DNA from: an uncultured Ruminococcus sp.
GTDB lineage: Bacteria > Bacillota > Clostridia > Oscillospirales > Acutalibacteraceae
Assembly (NCBI GenBank): GCA_902762335.1
Contig: CACWNZ010000003.1
Location: 1 to 17,271 of the forward strand
Direction: 5' to 3'
DNA: 17,271 nucleotides
The notes below the pieces were generated by a model that searched no databases, was not told where the DNA came from, and saw only the letters and a list, made by a program, of their open reading frames with translations. The position numbers and the translations under genes are program-made. How positions within the stretch are numbered: position 1 is the stretch's first letter; every line of letters begins with the position of its first letter. Below are positions 1 through 6,404 of the stretch, in pieces.

Positions 1-101
1 CATTGGACTCCGTTTCACTTCATTGGAGTATTTCTATTCGGAGTATATTTTAACATGGTTTCTTCAATTCGGCATGATGCGGGGTTATTTAACGCTTACT
101 T

Positions 102-1511
102 TTATTCTTCAGCCTGACGGCTGCTGAGCTTTTCTTTTCGGGCAATGGTCTTTTGCCGCCATTTGCCGCCCCGCCAGCGGATAAGCATAAGAACGCCCCT
201 GAAGCATTCGTCGGCTATGAGAGCCGCCCACAATCCGTATATACCCATGCCGCAGACCACCGCAAGCAGATAGGACAGACCTACGCTGAGCGTCCAATTG
301 GAGAATACCGCGCATATCGTGGGATAAAGCACGTCTCCCGCGCCTCTGAGGCTCGCTATGAGAACGAGATTGGTCGTTCTGCCCAGCTCAAGAAGAACGT
401 TTATCAGCAGGATATTCGAGGCTGTTTCTATGACTGCTGCGTCCGTTGAGAATATGGAAATGAGCTGTACCCTGAGGATAACGCCTATGCCCGAGGCCGC
501 CATAGCTATGATGAGCGCCGTTCCGTAGGCTCTAAAGCCCTGCCTTTTCGCCTCGTCGTATTTTCCCGCGCCCACAAGGTGACCTATGAGTATCTGCGAA
601 GCCTGTCCTATGGACACCGAGAATATGTAGAAGAACACGGTTATCATCTGCGTGTAGGTCTTTGCTATAAGCTCCTGCTCGGTCATGCAGTTGAGAACTA
701 TCGAGGTTATGACGAGCTGGGAGAGATTGTATAGGAACGTCTCAAGCGCCGCAGGAACTCCGACCTTAATGAAAAGGATAATATCCCTTGCGGGAAAGGG
801 CTTCAGCAGACGGAACACCGAGGGCTTTTCCACCGTTCTGAAAAATATCACCGCAAGCACGGCTGCTCCCGCAATGCGGCTTATCACAGTGGCTATCGCA
901 ACGCCGAGGACTCCCATTTTCGGCAGCCCGAAAAGTCCCGGTACTAAAATAACGTCAAGCAGCGTGTTTATAAGATTCATACCCACCGTCACGAGCATGG
1001 GGGTCTTGGTCTGTCCGTGACTGCGTATTATAACGGACATCGCGCTGAGCACCGCCTGCAAAAACAGAAAGCCCCCCACTACCGAGAGATACTGCCCCGC
1101 ATATTCGAGCACGCCGCCCTTTGCCCCTATAAATCCGAGTATCGGCTGACTGAAAAGCAGCAGCGCCGCGCTTACGACAAGTCCCGTAATGAGCTGGAGC
1201 ACTATAGACAGCGCCGCCGTGCGCGATGCCGCCCTTTTGTTTTCGGCGCCGAGGTACTGCGTTATAAGTATGCCCCCCGCCCCCGATATTACGGTAAACA
1301 CTATCGTTACTACCGAAACCGCCTGATTTGCGGTGTTCACGCTCGATGCGGCAAGATCGTCGAAGCGGCTCATCACCAGGACGTCTACCATGCCCAGCAT
1401 CATGAACAGCACCGTTTCTATCATCATAGGCCACGCAAGCCCCCACAGGGTCATGGGCTTTTCCTTCTTGGCTTCTCCCGCCGTACCGTTTTTGTTATCT
1501 TCAGCTTTCAT
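102..1511 (-). CDS. MATE-family multidrug/Na+ antiporter-type exporter
   Basis: Predicted 469-residue polytopic inner-membrane protein of the MATE (NorM/DinF-like) family, which exports cationic drugs or metabolites in exchange for Na+ or H+. A charged N-terminal stretch of about 19 residues leads into TM1 (MTLWGLAWPMMIETVLFMM), followed by alternating hydrophobic segments consistent with about 12 helices in two six-helix halves. The length fits the family. It is the second gene of a two-gene unit: its ATG lies inside the end of the amylase gene (11-nt overlap), suggesting translational coupling, and no clear Shine-Dalgarno precedes that ATG. An alternative ATG at 1454 (MTLWGLAW) has an AAGGA site 7 nt upstream and would remove only the hydrophilic leader; the two cannot be separated by eye. 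The reading frame stays open up to 1583, but that extension lies within the amylase gene. The substrate is unknown. No clear terminator is seen in the 101 bases downstream. Confidence 0.9.
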   Translation of the reverse strand: MKAEDNKNGTAGEAKKEKPMTLWGLAWPMMIETVLFMMLGMVDVLVMSRFDDLAASSVNTANQAVSVVTIVFTVISGAGGILITQYLGAENKRAASRTAALSIVLQLITGLVVSAALLLFSQPILGFIGAKGGVLEYAGQYLSVVGGFLFLQAVLSAMSVIIRSHGQTKTPMLVTVGMNLINTLLDVILVPGLFGLPKMGVLGVAIATVISRIAGAAVLAVIFFRTVEKPSVFRLLKPFPARDIILFIKVGVPAALETFLYNLSQLVITSIVLNCMTEQELIAKTYTQMITVFFYIFSVSIGQASQILIGHLVGAGKYDEAKRQGFRAYGTALIIAMAASGIGVILRVQLISIFSTDAAVIETASNILLINVLLELGRTTNLVLIASLRGAGDVLYPTICAVFSNWTLSVGLSYLLAVVCGMGIYGLWAALIADECFRGVLMLIRWRGGKWRQKTIARKEKLSSRQAEE

Positions 1512-3249
1512 AGATAATAGTACCGTTTTTGTCAAGCCTGCCGCCTTCAAAGAGCCTTGAATACAGCACCCTGCCGTCAACACTCAACTGCACGGCGCTG
1601 TCCCCCGCGTTTATACACACGCCTATCCGCTTGCCCGTGTCGGGATCCCTGCGGACGTAGTGCAGAAGTCTCGGCTCTTCGTGCCGTATAAATCCGAACT
1701 CCGTGCCGGAAAGAAAGGCGTTATCATTTCTTATGGCGATAAGCTTCTTTACCTCGTCAAGTATGCCGTCAAAGCCGCCCTGCTCTATCTCGTTCCACGG
1801 CATACAGCTCCTGTTATCGGACGCGTCGCGCCCGCGCAGGGCTATCTCTGTGCCGTAGTATATGCAGGGCGTACCCGGCATGGTAAAGAGCATAGTCAGC
1901 CTTTGTATAAGAAGGTCGGTATTCCCGCCGCATTCCTCGGATACCCTCGTTGTATCGTGGGTGTCGAGGAAATTGAAAAGCACCTGCGTTACGTTTTCGG
2001 GATACATCATAAGACACCTGTTCAGCGCGTATTCAAAGCTGAGCGCAGTGGTGTCGGTCTTTCTTGAGAAGTCGTTTATGCAGCTGCTCATGGGGTAGTT
2101 CATCACGGAATCATACTCCGTACCCGAGAGCCAATTTATAGCGTCAAACCACATCTCTCCCAAAAGGAAAATATCCTTCTTAACCGACTTGAGAGCGCTT
2201 CTCAGCTCCCGCAGGAAGGTATGGGATACCTCGTCGCCCACGTCGAAGCGTATGCCGTCTATATCCCATTCCCTCACCCAATAGGAGCAGATATCGATAT
2301 AATAATCCTTTACCCCCTGATAATTCGTGTTGAGCTTGGGCATTCCCGCCCAGAAGGAGAACGTGAAATATCTGCCGTCGGCGGTATCGAAACGCGGCTT
2401 TACGAAATCCTCGTCGTTGATAAAAAACCAATCATAATATTCCGAAGCCCTGCTCCTTGCGCAGACGTCCTTCCATGCGAAGAATTCCGTACCGCAGTGA
2501 TTGAACACCCCGTCAAGCATGATCTTTATTCCGAGCTCGTGCGCCCTGTCTACAAAGGCGCGCATATCGTCCTCGTCACCGAGTAGCGGGTCGATCTTTT
2601 TATAGTCGTAGGTATTATATCTGTGATAGCTGCCCGAGAGGAAAACGGGAGTAAGATAAATGCCGCCTATGCCGAGCTCCTTAAGATATGGCAGTCTTTC
2701 GGTCATGCCCTTGAGGTCGCCGCCGTAATAGGTGTGGTGAGGCTTTCGTGTCGGCTTTCCCCACGGAGCGATATAGGAAACCTCTCCGCTCCGCTCGGAA
2801 CGGCAGAAGCGGTCGGGCATTATCTGATACCACACGGTATCCCTCACCCACTGCGGCGCCGAGAATACATCGGACGGATTTATCCACGGGAATTTATAAT
2901 ACAGCTCAGAGCTCTTATCCCGCTCCTCGGGCACGCAAAGCTTATTGTCAAAAAGAAGGTACTCCTTATCCCCGCTGAAAAGTCTGAAATAATACTGAAG
3001 TCTCCTGAACGGCGGCTTTATTTGCGCGCGCCATATCAGCCCGTCCTCAAGCTCCATATCGAGGGTCATATCAAACGGCTTGCCGTACCAGCTCTTTTTT
3101 CTCGTCAGCTCATTGATAAAGGGATCCGAGCACATGAGCGTTGCCCTGTCTGCGCTTTTATCGGTCCTTACGCGGATGACGACAGTTTTTTCGTCCGCTG
3201 CCCAGCACATATCGGGCGTACTTCTATGATATGCAGTGAATCTTTCCAA
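1501..3249 (-). CDS. GH13 neopullulanase / cyclomaltodextrinase-type alpha-glucan hydrolase
   Basis: Predicted 582-residue cytosolic enzyme that hydrolyses alpha-1,4 (possibly alpha-1,6) bonds of maltodextrins, cyclodextrins or pullulan. An N-terminal beta domain of the CBM34 type (about 1-115) precedes a (beta/alpha)8 barrel and a C-terminal beta domain. All GH13 regions are visible: I, DGVFNH (D246-H251); the MPKLN signature from M303, typical of the neopullulanase subfamily (GH13_20); II, GIRFDVGDE with nucleophile D336; III, GEMWFD with acid/base E365; IV, FLDTHDT with H431 and D432. There is no signal peptide, so the substrate is probably imported oligosaccharide. I prefer a TTG start at 3249: it follows AAAGAGGTGA at good spacing and gives the family-like N-terminus MERFTAYHRS. 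The GTG at 3258 lies inside that ribosome-binding site. The gene is followed by the overlapping MATE gene. Exact substrate preference cannot be read from sequence. Confidence 0.95.
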   Translation of the reverse strand: MERFTAYHRSTPDMCWAADEKTVVIRVRTDKSADRATLMCSDPFINELTRKKSWYGKPFDMTLDMELEDGLIWRAQIKPPFRRLQYYFRLFSGDKEYLLFDNKLCVPEERDKSSELYYKFPWINPSDVFSAPQWVRDTVWYQIMPDRFCRSERSGEVSYIAPWGKPTRKPHHTYYGGDLKGMTERLPYLKELGIGGIYLTPVFLSGSYHRYNTYDYKKIDPLLGDEDDMRAFVDRAHELGIKIMLDGVFNHCGTEFFAWKDVCARSRASEYYDWFFINDEDFVKPRFDTADGRYFTFSFWAGMPKLNTNYQGVKDYYIDICSYWVREWDIDGIRFDVGDEVSHTFLRELRSALKSVKKDIFLLGEMWFDAINWLSGTEYDSVMNYPMSSCINDFSRKTDTTALSFEYALNRCLMMYPENVTQVLFNFLDTHDTTRVSEECGGNTDLLIQRLTMLFTMPGTPCIYYGTEIALRGRDASDNRSCMPWNEIEQGGFDGILDEVKKLIAIRNDNAFLSGTEFGFIRHEEPRLLHYVRRDPDTGKRIGVCINAGDSAVQLSVDGRVLYSRLFEGGRLDKNGTIIYES

Positions 3250-3254
3250 AAAGG

Positions 3255-3264
3255 TCACCTCTTT
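3255..3264 (-). promoter_or_regulatory. Shine-Dalgarno site that fixes the amylase start at TTG
   Basis: On the minus strand the sequence reads AAAGAGGTGA, a near-complete anti-16S match. Its GAGG core is 8 nt upstream of the TTG at 3249. The GTG inside it (3258-3256) would be the longest in-frame start but has no separate ribosome-binding site. Confidence 0.7.
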
Positions 3265-3284
3265 CTGTTTTGTTCTTTATTTCC

Positions 3285-3313
3285 ATTATATTATGTCCCT
3301 ATCCAAAAATCAA
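3285..3313 (-). promoter_or_regulatory. Sigma-A promoter of the amylase-MATE unit
   Basis: On the minus strand there is TTGATT (3313-3308), a 17-nt spacer, and a perfect TATAAT (3290-3285). Transcription would start near 3278, giving a leader of about 30 nt. The -35 box lies only a few bases from the edge of the GC-rich repeat cluster. No catabolite-response element (cre) is evident nearby. Confidence 0.75.
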
Positions 3314-3321
3314 CCCCTCCC

Positions 3322-3344
3322 GGCGCCGGCGAGCCGCCGGTGCC
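3322..3344. repeat. Hairpin at the left edge of repeat copy 1
   Basis: GGCGCCGGC pairs with GCCGGTGCC across a GAGCC loop (9 bp with one G-T). The right arm is the same sequence that forms the right arm of the larger palindrome at 3563-3604. This copy therefore keeps a compact hairpin although it lacks the long left arm. Confidence 0.7.
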
Positions 3345-3390
3345 ATGTTCGCGGCGCGGCTTTCTTGTGGTATCATACTTCATGCCCGCG
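3325..3390. repeat. 66-bp GC-rich direct repeat, copy 1
   Basis: Bases 3325-3390 match 3585-3650 at 65 of 66 positions (T/C at 3368/3628). The repeat starts GCCGGCGAGCCGCCGG and ends CATGCCCGCG. It is not coding by any visible criterion. It is a REP-like dispersed repeat whose family I cannot name. Confidence 0.85.
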
Positions 3391-3426
3391 GTTTCCGGCA
3401 CGGTACATGGTACTATTTCCGCCGCC

Positions 3427-3444
3427 GCGCGGCAGGAGCCGCGC
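3427..3444. repeat. Perfect GC hairpin, 7-bp stem
   Basis: GCGCGGC, loop AGGA, GCCGCGC, followed by TTTCC. It is too weakly T-tailed to call a terminator. It lies between the two 66-bp repeat copies and may be part of a degenerate repeat unit. Confidence 0.5.
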
Positions 3445-3517
3445 TTTCCGGCTGTTTCTTCATGAACTTTTGATTCTTCATTCTATCAAGCTTTCCGTGC
3501 CTGCTGAATTGTCAAAT

Positions 3518-3590
3518 CGCGGCGTAGAAGTAGGGAATAACAATGGAGTTGAGCGCGAAATCGGCACCGGCAGCTTGCCGCCGTGCCGGC
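3518..3590. repeat. 73-bp direct repeat, copy 1
   Basis: Bases 3518-3590 match 3673-3745 with five mismatches. The repeat begins CGCGGCGTAGAAGTAGGG and ends GTGCCGGC. Its last six bases are also the first six of 66-bp repeat copy 2, so the two repeat families are fused here into one composite of about 133 bp (3518-3650). Confidence 0.85.
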
Positions 3591-3604
3591 GAGCCGCCGG
3601 TGCC
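3563..3604. repeat. Long imperfect palindrome at the junction of the two repeat types
   Basis: Arms 3563-3580 and 3587-3604 pair over 18 positions with one A-C mismatch and one T-G wobble, around a 6-base loop (CCGTGC). The left arm comes from the 73-bp repeat and the right arm from the 66-bp repeat. A palindrome at the core of a dispersed non-coding repeat is typical of REP/BIME-like elements; family membership is inferred. Confidence 0.75.
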
Positions 3605-3650
3605 ATGTTCGCGGCGCGGCTTTCTTGCGGTATCATACTTCATGCCCGCG
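3585..3650. repeat. 66-bp GC-rich direct repeat, copy 2
   Basis: Second copy of the 3325-3390 repeat, offset by exactly 260 bp and 65/66 identical. It directly continues the 73-bp repeat copy 1. The near identity points to recent duplication or gene conversion. Confidence 0.85.
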
Positions 3651-3672
3651 CCCATGCTGTATAAGCCGTATC

Positions 3673-3745
3673 CGCGGCGTAGAAGTAGGGAATAACAACG
3701 AGGTTGAGCGCGAAATCGGGAGCGGCAGCTTGCCGCCGTGCCGGC
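3673..3745. repeat. 73-bp direct repeat, copy 2 (without its right-hand partner)
   Basis: Copy of 3518-3590 with five mismatches. It ends exactly at GCCGGC, where copy 1 runs into the 66-bp repeat, so the right arm of the large palindrome is missing. Only a short internal hairpin, CGGCA-GCT-TGCCG, remains. Confidence 0.8.
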
Positions 3746-3795
3746 TTTATCATAATGTGGAATGTGGAGTTTGAAATTATTTTAAGCGGTAATTC

Positions 3796-3943
3796 TTCAC
3801 TATTCTCTATTCTCTTCTTCTCCCTTCACTAAAGGGGAGGCTTATAGCAGGCTCCCATTCAGGGGAGCTGTCACGGCAAAGCCGTGACTGAGGGGTTTAA
3901 CCATTATTATTCACTATTCTCTATTCGTTATTCTCTATTCTCT
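3796..3943. repeat. MITE-like element: three consecutive stem-loops between CTATTCTCT-type direct repeats
   Basis: Three hairpins lie in series: 3820-3826 with 3833-3839; GCTCCC 3851-3856 with GGGAGC 3863-3868; and GTCACGGC 3870-3877 with GCCGTGAC 3881-3888 around AAA. They are flanked by a 17-base exact direct repeat TTCACTATTCTCTATTC (3796-3812 and 3910-3926), followed by a further TATTCTCTATTCTCT copy at 3929-3943, which also matches 3801-3815. Small structured elements of this style (blocks of GGGGAGCT plus a variable GTCACGGC hairpin) are, from memory, common in gut Clostridia genomes. No coding capacity is seen. Confidence 0.6.
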
Positions 3944-4011
3944 ACTTCCCCCTCCGCTTTCAAAAAAATATTATATTTCTTATTAAGAATTATATTTCTC
4001 CCGCTTGCGAA

Positions 4012-4024
4012 TATAATATATAAT
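4012..4024 (+). promoter_or_regulatory. Probable -10 region for the CBS-domain gene
   Basis: Two overlapping candidates, TATAAT at 4012-4017 and TATAAT at 4019-4024, lie in an AT-rich stretch 30-45 bases before the start codon. No convincing -35 hexamer sits at 16-18 nt, so the assignment is tentative. Confidence 0.35.
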
Positions 4025-4055
4025 CGTGATATTACGATCATTGGAGTGATATATA

Positions 4056-5321
4056 TTGGACCCGTGGATACTTTCGGGAATCATCGTTTTATTGGTACTG
4101 ATTTCGGCGTTTTTTTCGTCCGCCGAAACGGCTTATTCCTCCGTCAGTCAGATCAGACTGAAGAGCTATGCCGATGCGGGAAACAGAAAGGCGAAAAAAG
4201 CCTACTTTATATCCGAAAAGTACGACAAGGCGCTTTCTACTATACTTGTCGGCAATAATATAGTAAACATAGCCGCATCTTCATTGGCGACCCTCCTTTT
4301 CGTGGGCTTCTTCGGCGAGGCAAACGGAACGATACTCAGCACCGTCGTACTTACGATAATTATACTTATCTTCGGCGAGGTAATGCCCAAGAATATTGCC
4401 AAGGAAAACAGCGAAAAAACGGCGATGTCGTCCTCGGGTCCTCTCTATCTTCTTATGGTCATATTTACGCCCGTGACCTTTCTCTTGCTGAACCTCAGCG
4501 ATCTTGCAAAAAAGCTTGCCTCTCACGGTCAGGGAAAAAAGACCCCTACCGTTACCGAGGACGAGCTCAAATACATAGTCGAGAGCATAGAGGACGAGGG
4601 CGTGCTTGAGGAGCAGGAGAGCGAGTTGGTGCAGTCTGCCCTTGAGTTTGACGAAAAGACCGCCTATGATATCCTTACACCGAGAGTAGACCTTACTGCT
4701 TTGGATATAGAAGCCGACAGTGAAAGCATCAAAGAGACTATCATCTCGGAGCGCTACTCAAGGATACCCGTATACAGCGGAAGTATAGACAATATAATAG
4801 GGATCCTGCATACGAGGGATTATCTTGAGGCGCTGCTCAGCGATGAAAAGCCCGACCTCAGAAAGCTGATACAGCCGCCGTATTTCATCTACAGATCAAA
4901 GAAGCTCTCGTCTATACTTGCGGATTTCAAATACAAGCGCCTTCATATAGCCGTAGTCACGGACGATTACGGCGGTACCCTCGGGATAGTCACAATGGAG
5001 GATCTTCTTGAGCAGCTCGTAGGCGATATCTGGGACGAGGACGAGGAAATAGAGAACAAATACAAAAAGCTCTCCGATAACAAATACGAGATAAGCGGCG
5101 ATATGCATATTTACGATATGCTCGATCTTATCGGCAAAGACGGCAAATATATAGACTGCGAGAACAAATCCGTGGGCGGCTGGGTAATAGAGCAGCTCGG
5201 CTGTATCCCCGAAAGCGGCGCGCAGTTCGTATTCAAAGAGCTTACCGTCACGGTAAACACCGTTGAGGATAACAGGATAACCGAAGTAACGGTAGTCTGC
5301 GAGCCGAAAAAGGACGACTGA
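4056..5321 (+). CDS. CNNM/CorC-type membrane protein with CBS pair (hemolysin C family)
   Basis: Predicted 421-residue membrane protein of the DUF21-CBS-CorC_HlyC family. Members are implicated in Mg2+/Co2+ homeostasis; the older name 'hemolysin' is misleading. The DUF21 part (about 1-185) has hydrophobic segments near 5-25, 63-86, 92-108 and 128-147, with family-typical SAFFSSAETAYSS, GNNIVNIAASS and PKNIAKEN. Two CBS domains follow at about 208-262 (LTPRVD...RIPVYSG...GILHTRDYL) and 271-322 (RLHIAVVTDDYGGTLGIVTMEDLLEQLVGDIWDE), then the C-terminal CorC_HlyC beta domain (about 335-418, GGWVIEQLG). CBS pairs usually bind adenine nucleotides. The start is TTG, with GGAG 9 nt upstream (4043-4046). 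The gene is divergent from the amylase unit and 107 bases ahead of the GTG of holB, which has its own promoter. The transported ion cannot be read from sequence. Confidence 0.93.
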   Translation: MDPWILSGIIVLLVLISAFFSSAETAYSSVSQIRLKSYADAGNRKAKKAYFISEKYDKALSTILVGNNIVNIAASSLATLLFVGFFGEANGTILSTVVLTIIILIFGEVMPKNIAKENSEKTAMSSSGPLYLLMVIFTPVTFLLLNLSDLAKKLASHGQGKKTPTVTEDELKYIVESIEDEGVLEEQESELVQSALEFDEKTAYDILTPRVDLTALDIEADSESIKETIISERYSRIPVYSGSIDNIIGILHTRDYLEALLSDEKPDLRKLIQPPYFIYRSKKLSSILADFKYKRLHIAVVTDDYGGTLGIVTMEDLLEQLVGDIWDEDEEIENKYKKLSDNKYEISGDMHIYDMLDLIGKDGKYIDCENKSVGGWVIEQLGCIPESGAQFVFKELTVTVNTVEDNRITEVTVVCEPKKDD

Positions 5322-5363
5322 ATACGATCCTTGCGCGTATGTGTCAGCAGAAAAATCTGCTTA

Positions 5364-5392
5364 TTGAAAACCGCGTCAAAACGGATTATAAT
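5364..5392 (+). promoter_or_regulatory. Sigma-A promoter of holB-ricT
   Basis: TTGAAA (5364-5369), exactly 17 nt, then a perfect TATAAT (5387-5392). Transcription would begin near 5399, leaving about 30 nt before the GTG start. The promoter lies inside the longest open frame (from an ATG at 5339), which argues against that upstream start. Confidence 0.75.
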
Positions 5393-5428
5393 AATTACGG
5401 AAAAATCATTTTGCGGGAGGGAAAAGCC

Positions 5429-6403
5429 GTGCGATTGTCAGCCTTTGCGGGCAATGCAGAAGTAAAATACGAGCTTGCGGAGGCAATGAGCAGAAGGAGC
5501 CTTCCCCATGCGATAATAATTGAAGGCGACAAGGGCTGCGGAAAAAAGACTCTCGCAGGTATCCTTGCCTCATACGCCGTATGCTCCGCCGAGGGCGAAC
5601 GCCCCTGCGGCGTATGCAGCAGCTGCATAAAGGCGAAAAAGGGGATCCACCCCGATATAGTCACGCTTGACGGCGAGGTGTCGGGCGGTCTGAGCGTAGC
5701 GGCTATAAGAGAGGTAAGAACGGCGGCTTATATCAAGCCGAACGAAGCCGCAAACAAGGTATATATGCTGTTCAACTGCGAAAAAATGCTGCCCGCCGCA
5801 CAGAACGCCTTTCTCAAGGTGCTTGAGGAGCCGCCCGGGAACGTGATGTTCATTCTTACGGCGGCATCGTCGTCGGCACTTCTTCAGACCGTCAGGTCAA
5901 GATCAAGGATACTCACCCTCTATCCCCCGCCGCCCTCAGAGGCGGCTGACCTGCTCGGGGAGCGGTTTCCCGAAATGGACAGGCGGAAAATAACCGAGGC
6001 TGCCGAAAATGCGGGCGGCAATATCGGCGTTGCCGCAGAGCTGCTGCAGAGCGGCGGCGACGAGGATAGAAGGCTTGCCGAGGAGATATTCGGCGCAGTG
6101 TTCTTATCTGCGGAATACCCGCTGCTGCTTCTGACAAGCAGGCTCGCCTCTGACAGATCCTTTGCGGTAAAGGTGCTCGACAGACTGTGCGAGATTACGG
6201 CAGACTGTCTGAGAGCGGCTCTCGGGGCGAAATGCGCTTCCGAAAAGGCAAGGAGGCTTTCGGACAGGCTTTCGGCAAGGCGGATCGAGACTCTGCTCAA
6301 AAACGCGCGGCGCGCCCGCAGCGTACTTGATATAAATGTAAATCTGAGCTTCTACGGCACCTGGCTCAGCGGTGTGCTGAGAAGCGACGGGACAGGAGGA
6401 TAA
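5429..6403 (+). CDS. holB: DNA polymerase III delta' subunit (clamp-loader ATPase-fold subunit)
   Basis: Predicted 324-residue clamp-loader subunit that, with delta and tau/gamma, opens the beta clamp onto primed DNA at the replication fork. The N-terminal RecA/AAA+ domain has an intact P-loop GDKGCGKKT (33-41) and a zinc-module Cys set C52, C60, C63, C66. FLKVLEEPP (about 128-136) is the typical Walker B-adjacent/sensor region, followed by the QTVRSRSRIL segment (about 153-162), where the family SRC motif reads S-R-S. The C-terminal half is helical, as expected for the collar. I place the start at GTG 5429 because GGGAGG lies 8 nt upstream and the protein then begins RLSAFAGN, as expected. 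Its stop is 1 nt from the ATG of ricT. The holB-ricT pair is conserved in Firmicutes; the usual tmk upstream and yabA downstream are absent here. Confidence 0.92.
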   Translation: MRLSAFAGNAEVKYELAEAMSRRSLPHAIIIEGDKGCGKKTLAGILASYAVCSAEGERPCGVCSSCIKAKKGIHPDIVTLDGEVSGGLSVAAIREVRTAAYIKPNEAANKVYMLFNCEKMLPAAQNAFLKVLEEPPGNVMFILTAASSSALLQTVRSRSRILTLYPPPPSEAADLLGERFPEMDRRKITEAAENAGGNIGVAAELLQSGGDEDRRLAEEIFGAVFLSAEYPLLLLTSRLASDRSFAVKVLDRLCEITADCLRAALGAKCASEKARRLSDRLSARRIETLLKNARRARSVLDINVNLSFYGTWLSGVLRSDGTGG

Positions 6404-6404
6404 T

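Larger units (their letters stand above)
3314..4055. other. Gene-free, repeat-rich divergent intergenic region
   Basis: About 740 bases separate two divergent transcription units. Short open frames exist here, but they lack ribosome-binding sites, run through inverted repeats and resemble no protein I recognise. The region holds the repeats listed separately: two 66-bp copies, two 73-bp copies, an 18-bp-arm palindrome, a separate perfect hairpin and a MITE-like stem-loop cluster. The last 100 bases are AT-rich and probably hold the promoter of the CBS-domain gene. Confidence 0.75.

Noticed and set aside
1..101. Similar ATTGGA/ATTCGGA motifs at the window edge as repeats or a terminator for the MATE gene
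   Set aside because: Matches are short and imperfect, and no stem with a T-run forms on the minus strand.
2623..3465. Long plus-strand open frame opposite the amylase gene
   Set aside because: It lies antisense to a gene with all GH13 motifs, has no ribosome-binding site and resembles no protein; it is an effect of GC-rich codon use.
3236..3774. Overlapping small plus-strand frames in the repeat region
   Set aside because: They run through palindromic repeats and encode the repeated peptide RRCHVRGAAF only because the DNA repeats are copied; no start signals.
5347..5360. GCAGA-AAAA-TCTGC hairpin as terminator of the CBS-domain gene
   Set aside because: The stem has only 5 bp and is followed by TTATTG, not a T-run; too weak to claim.
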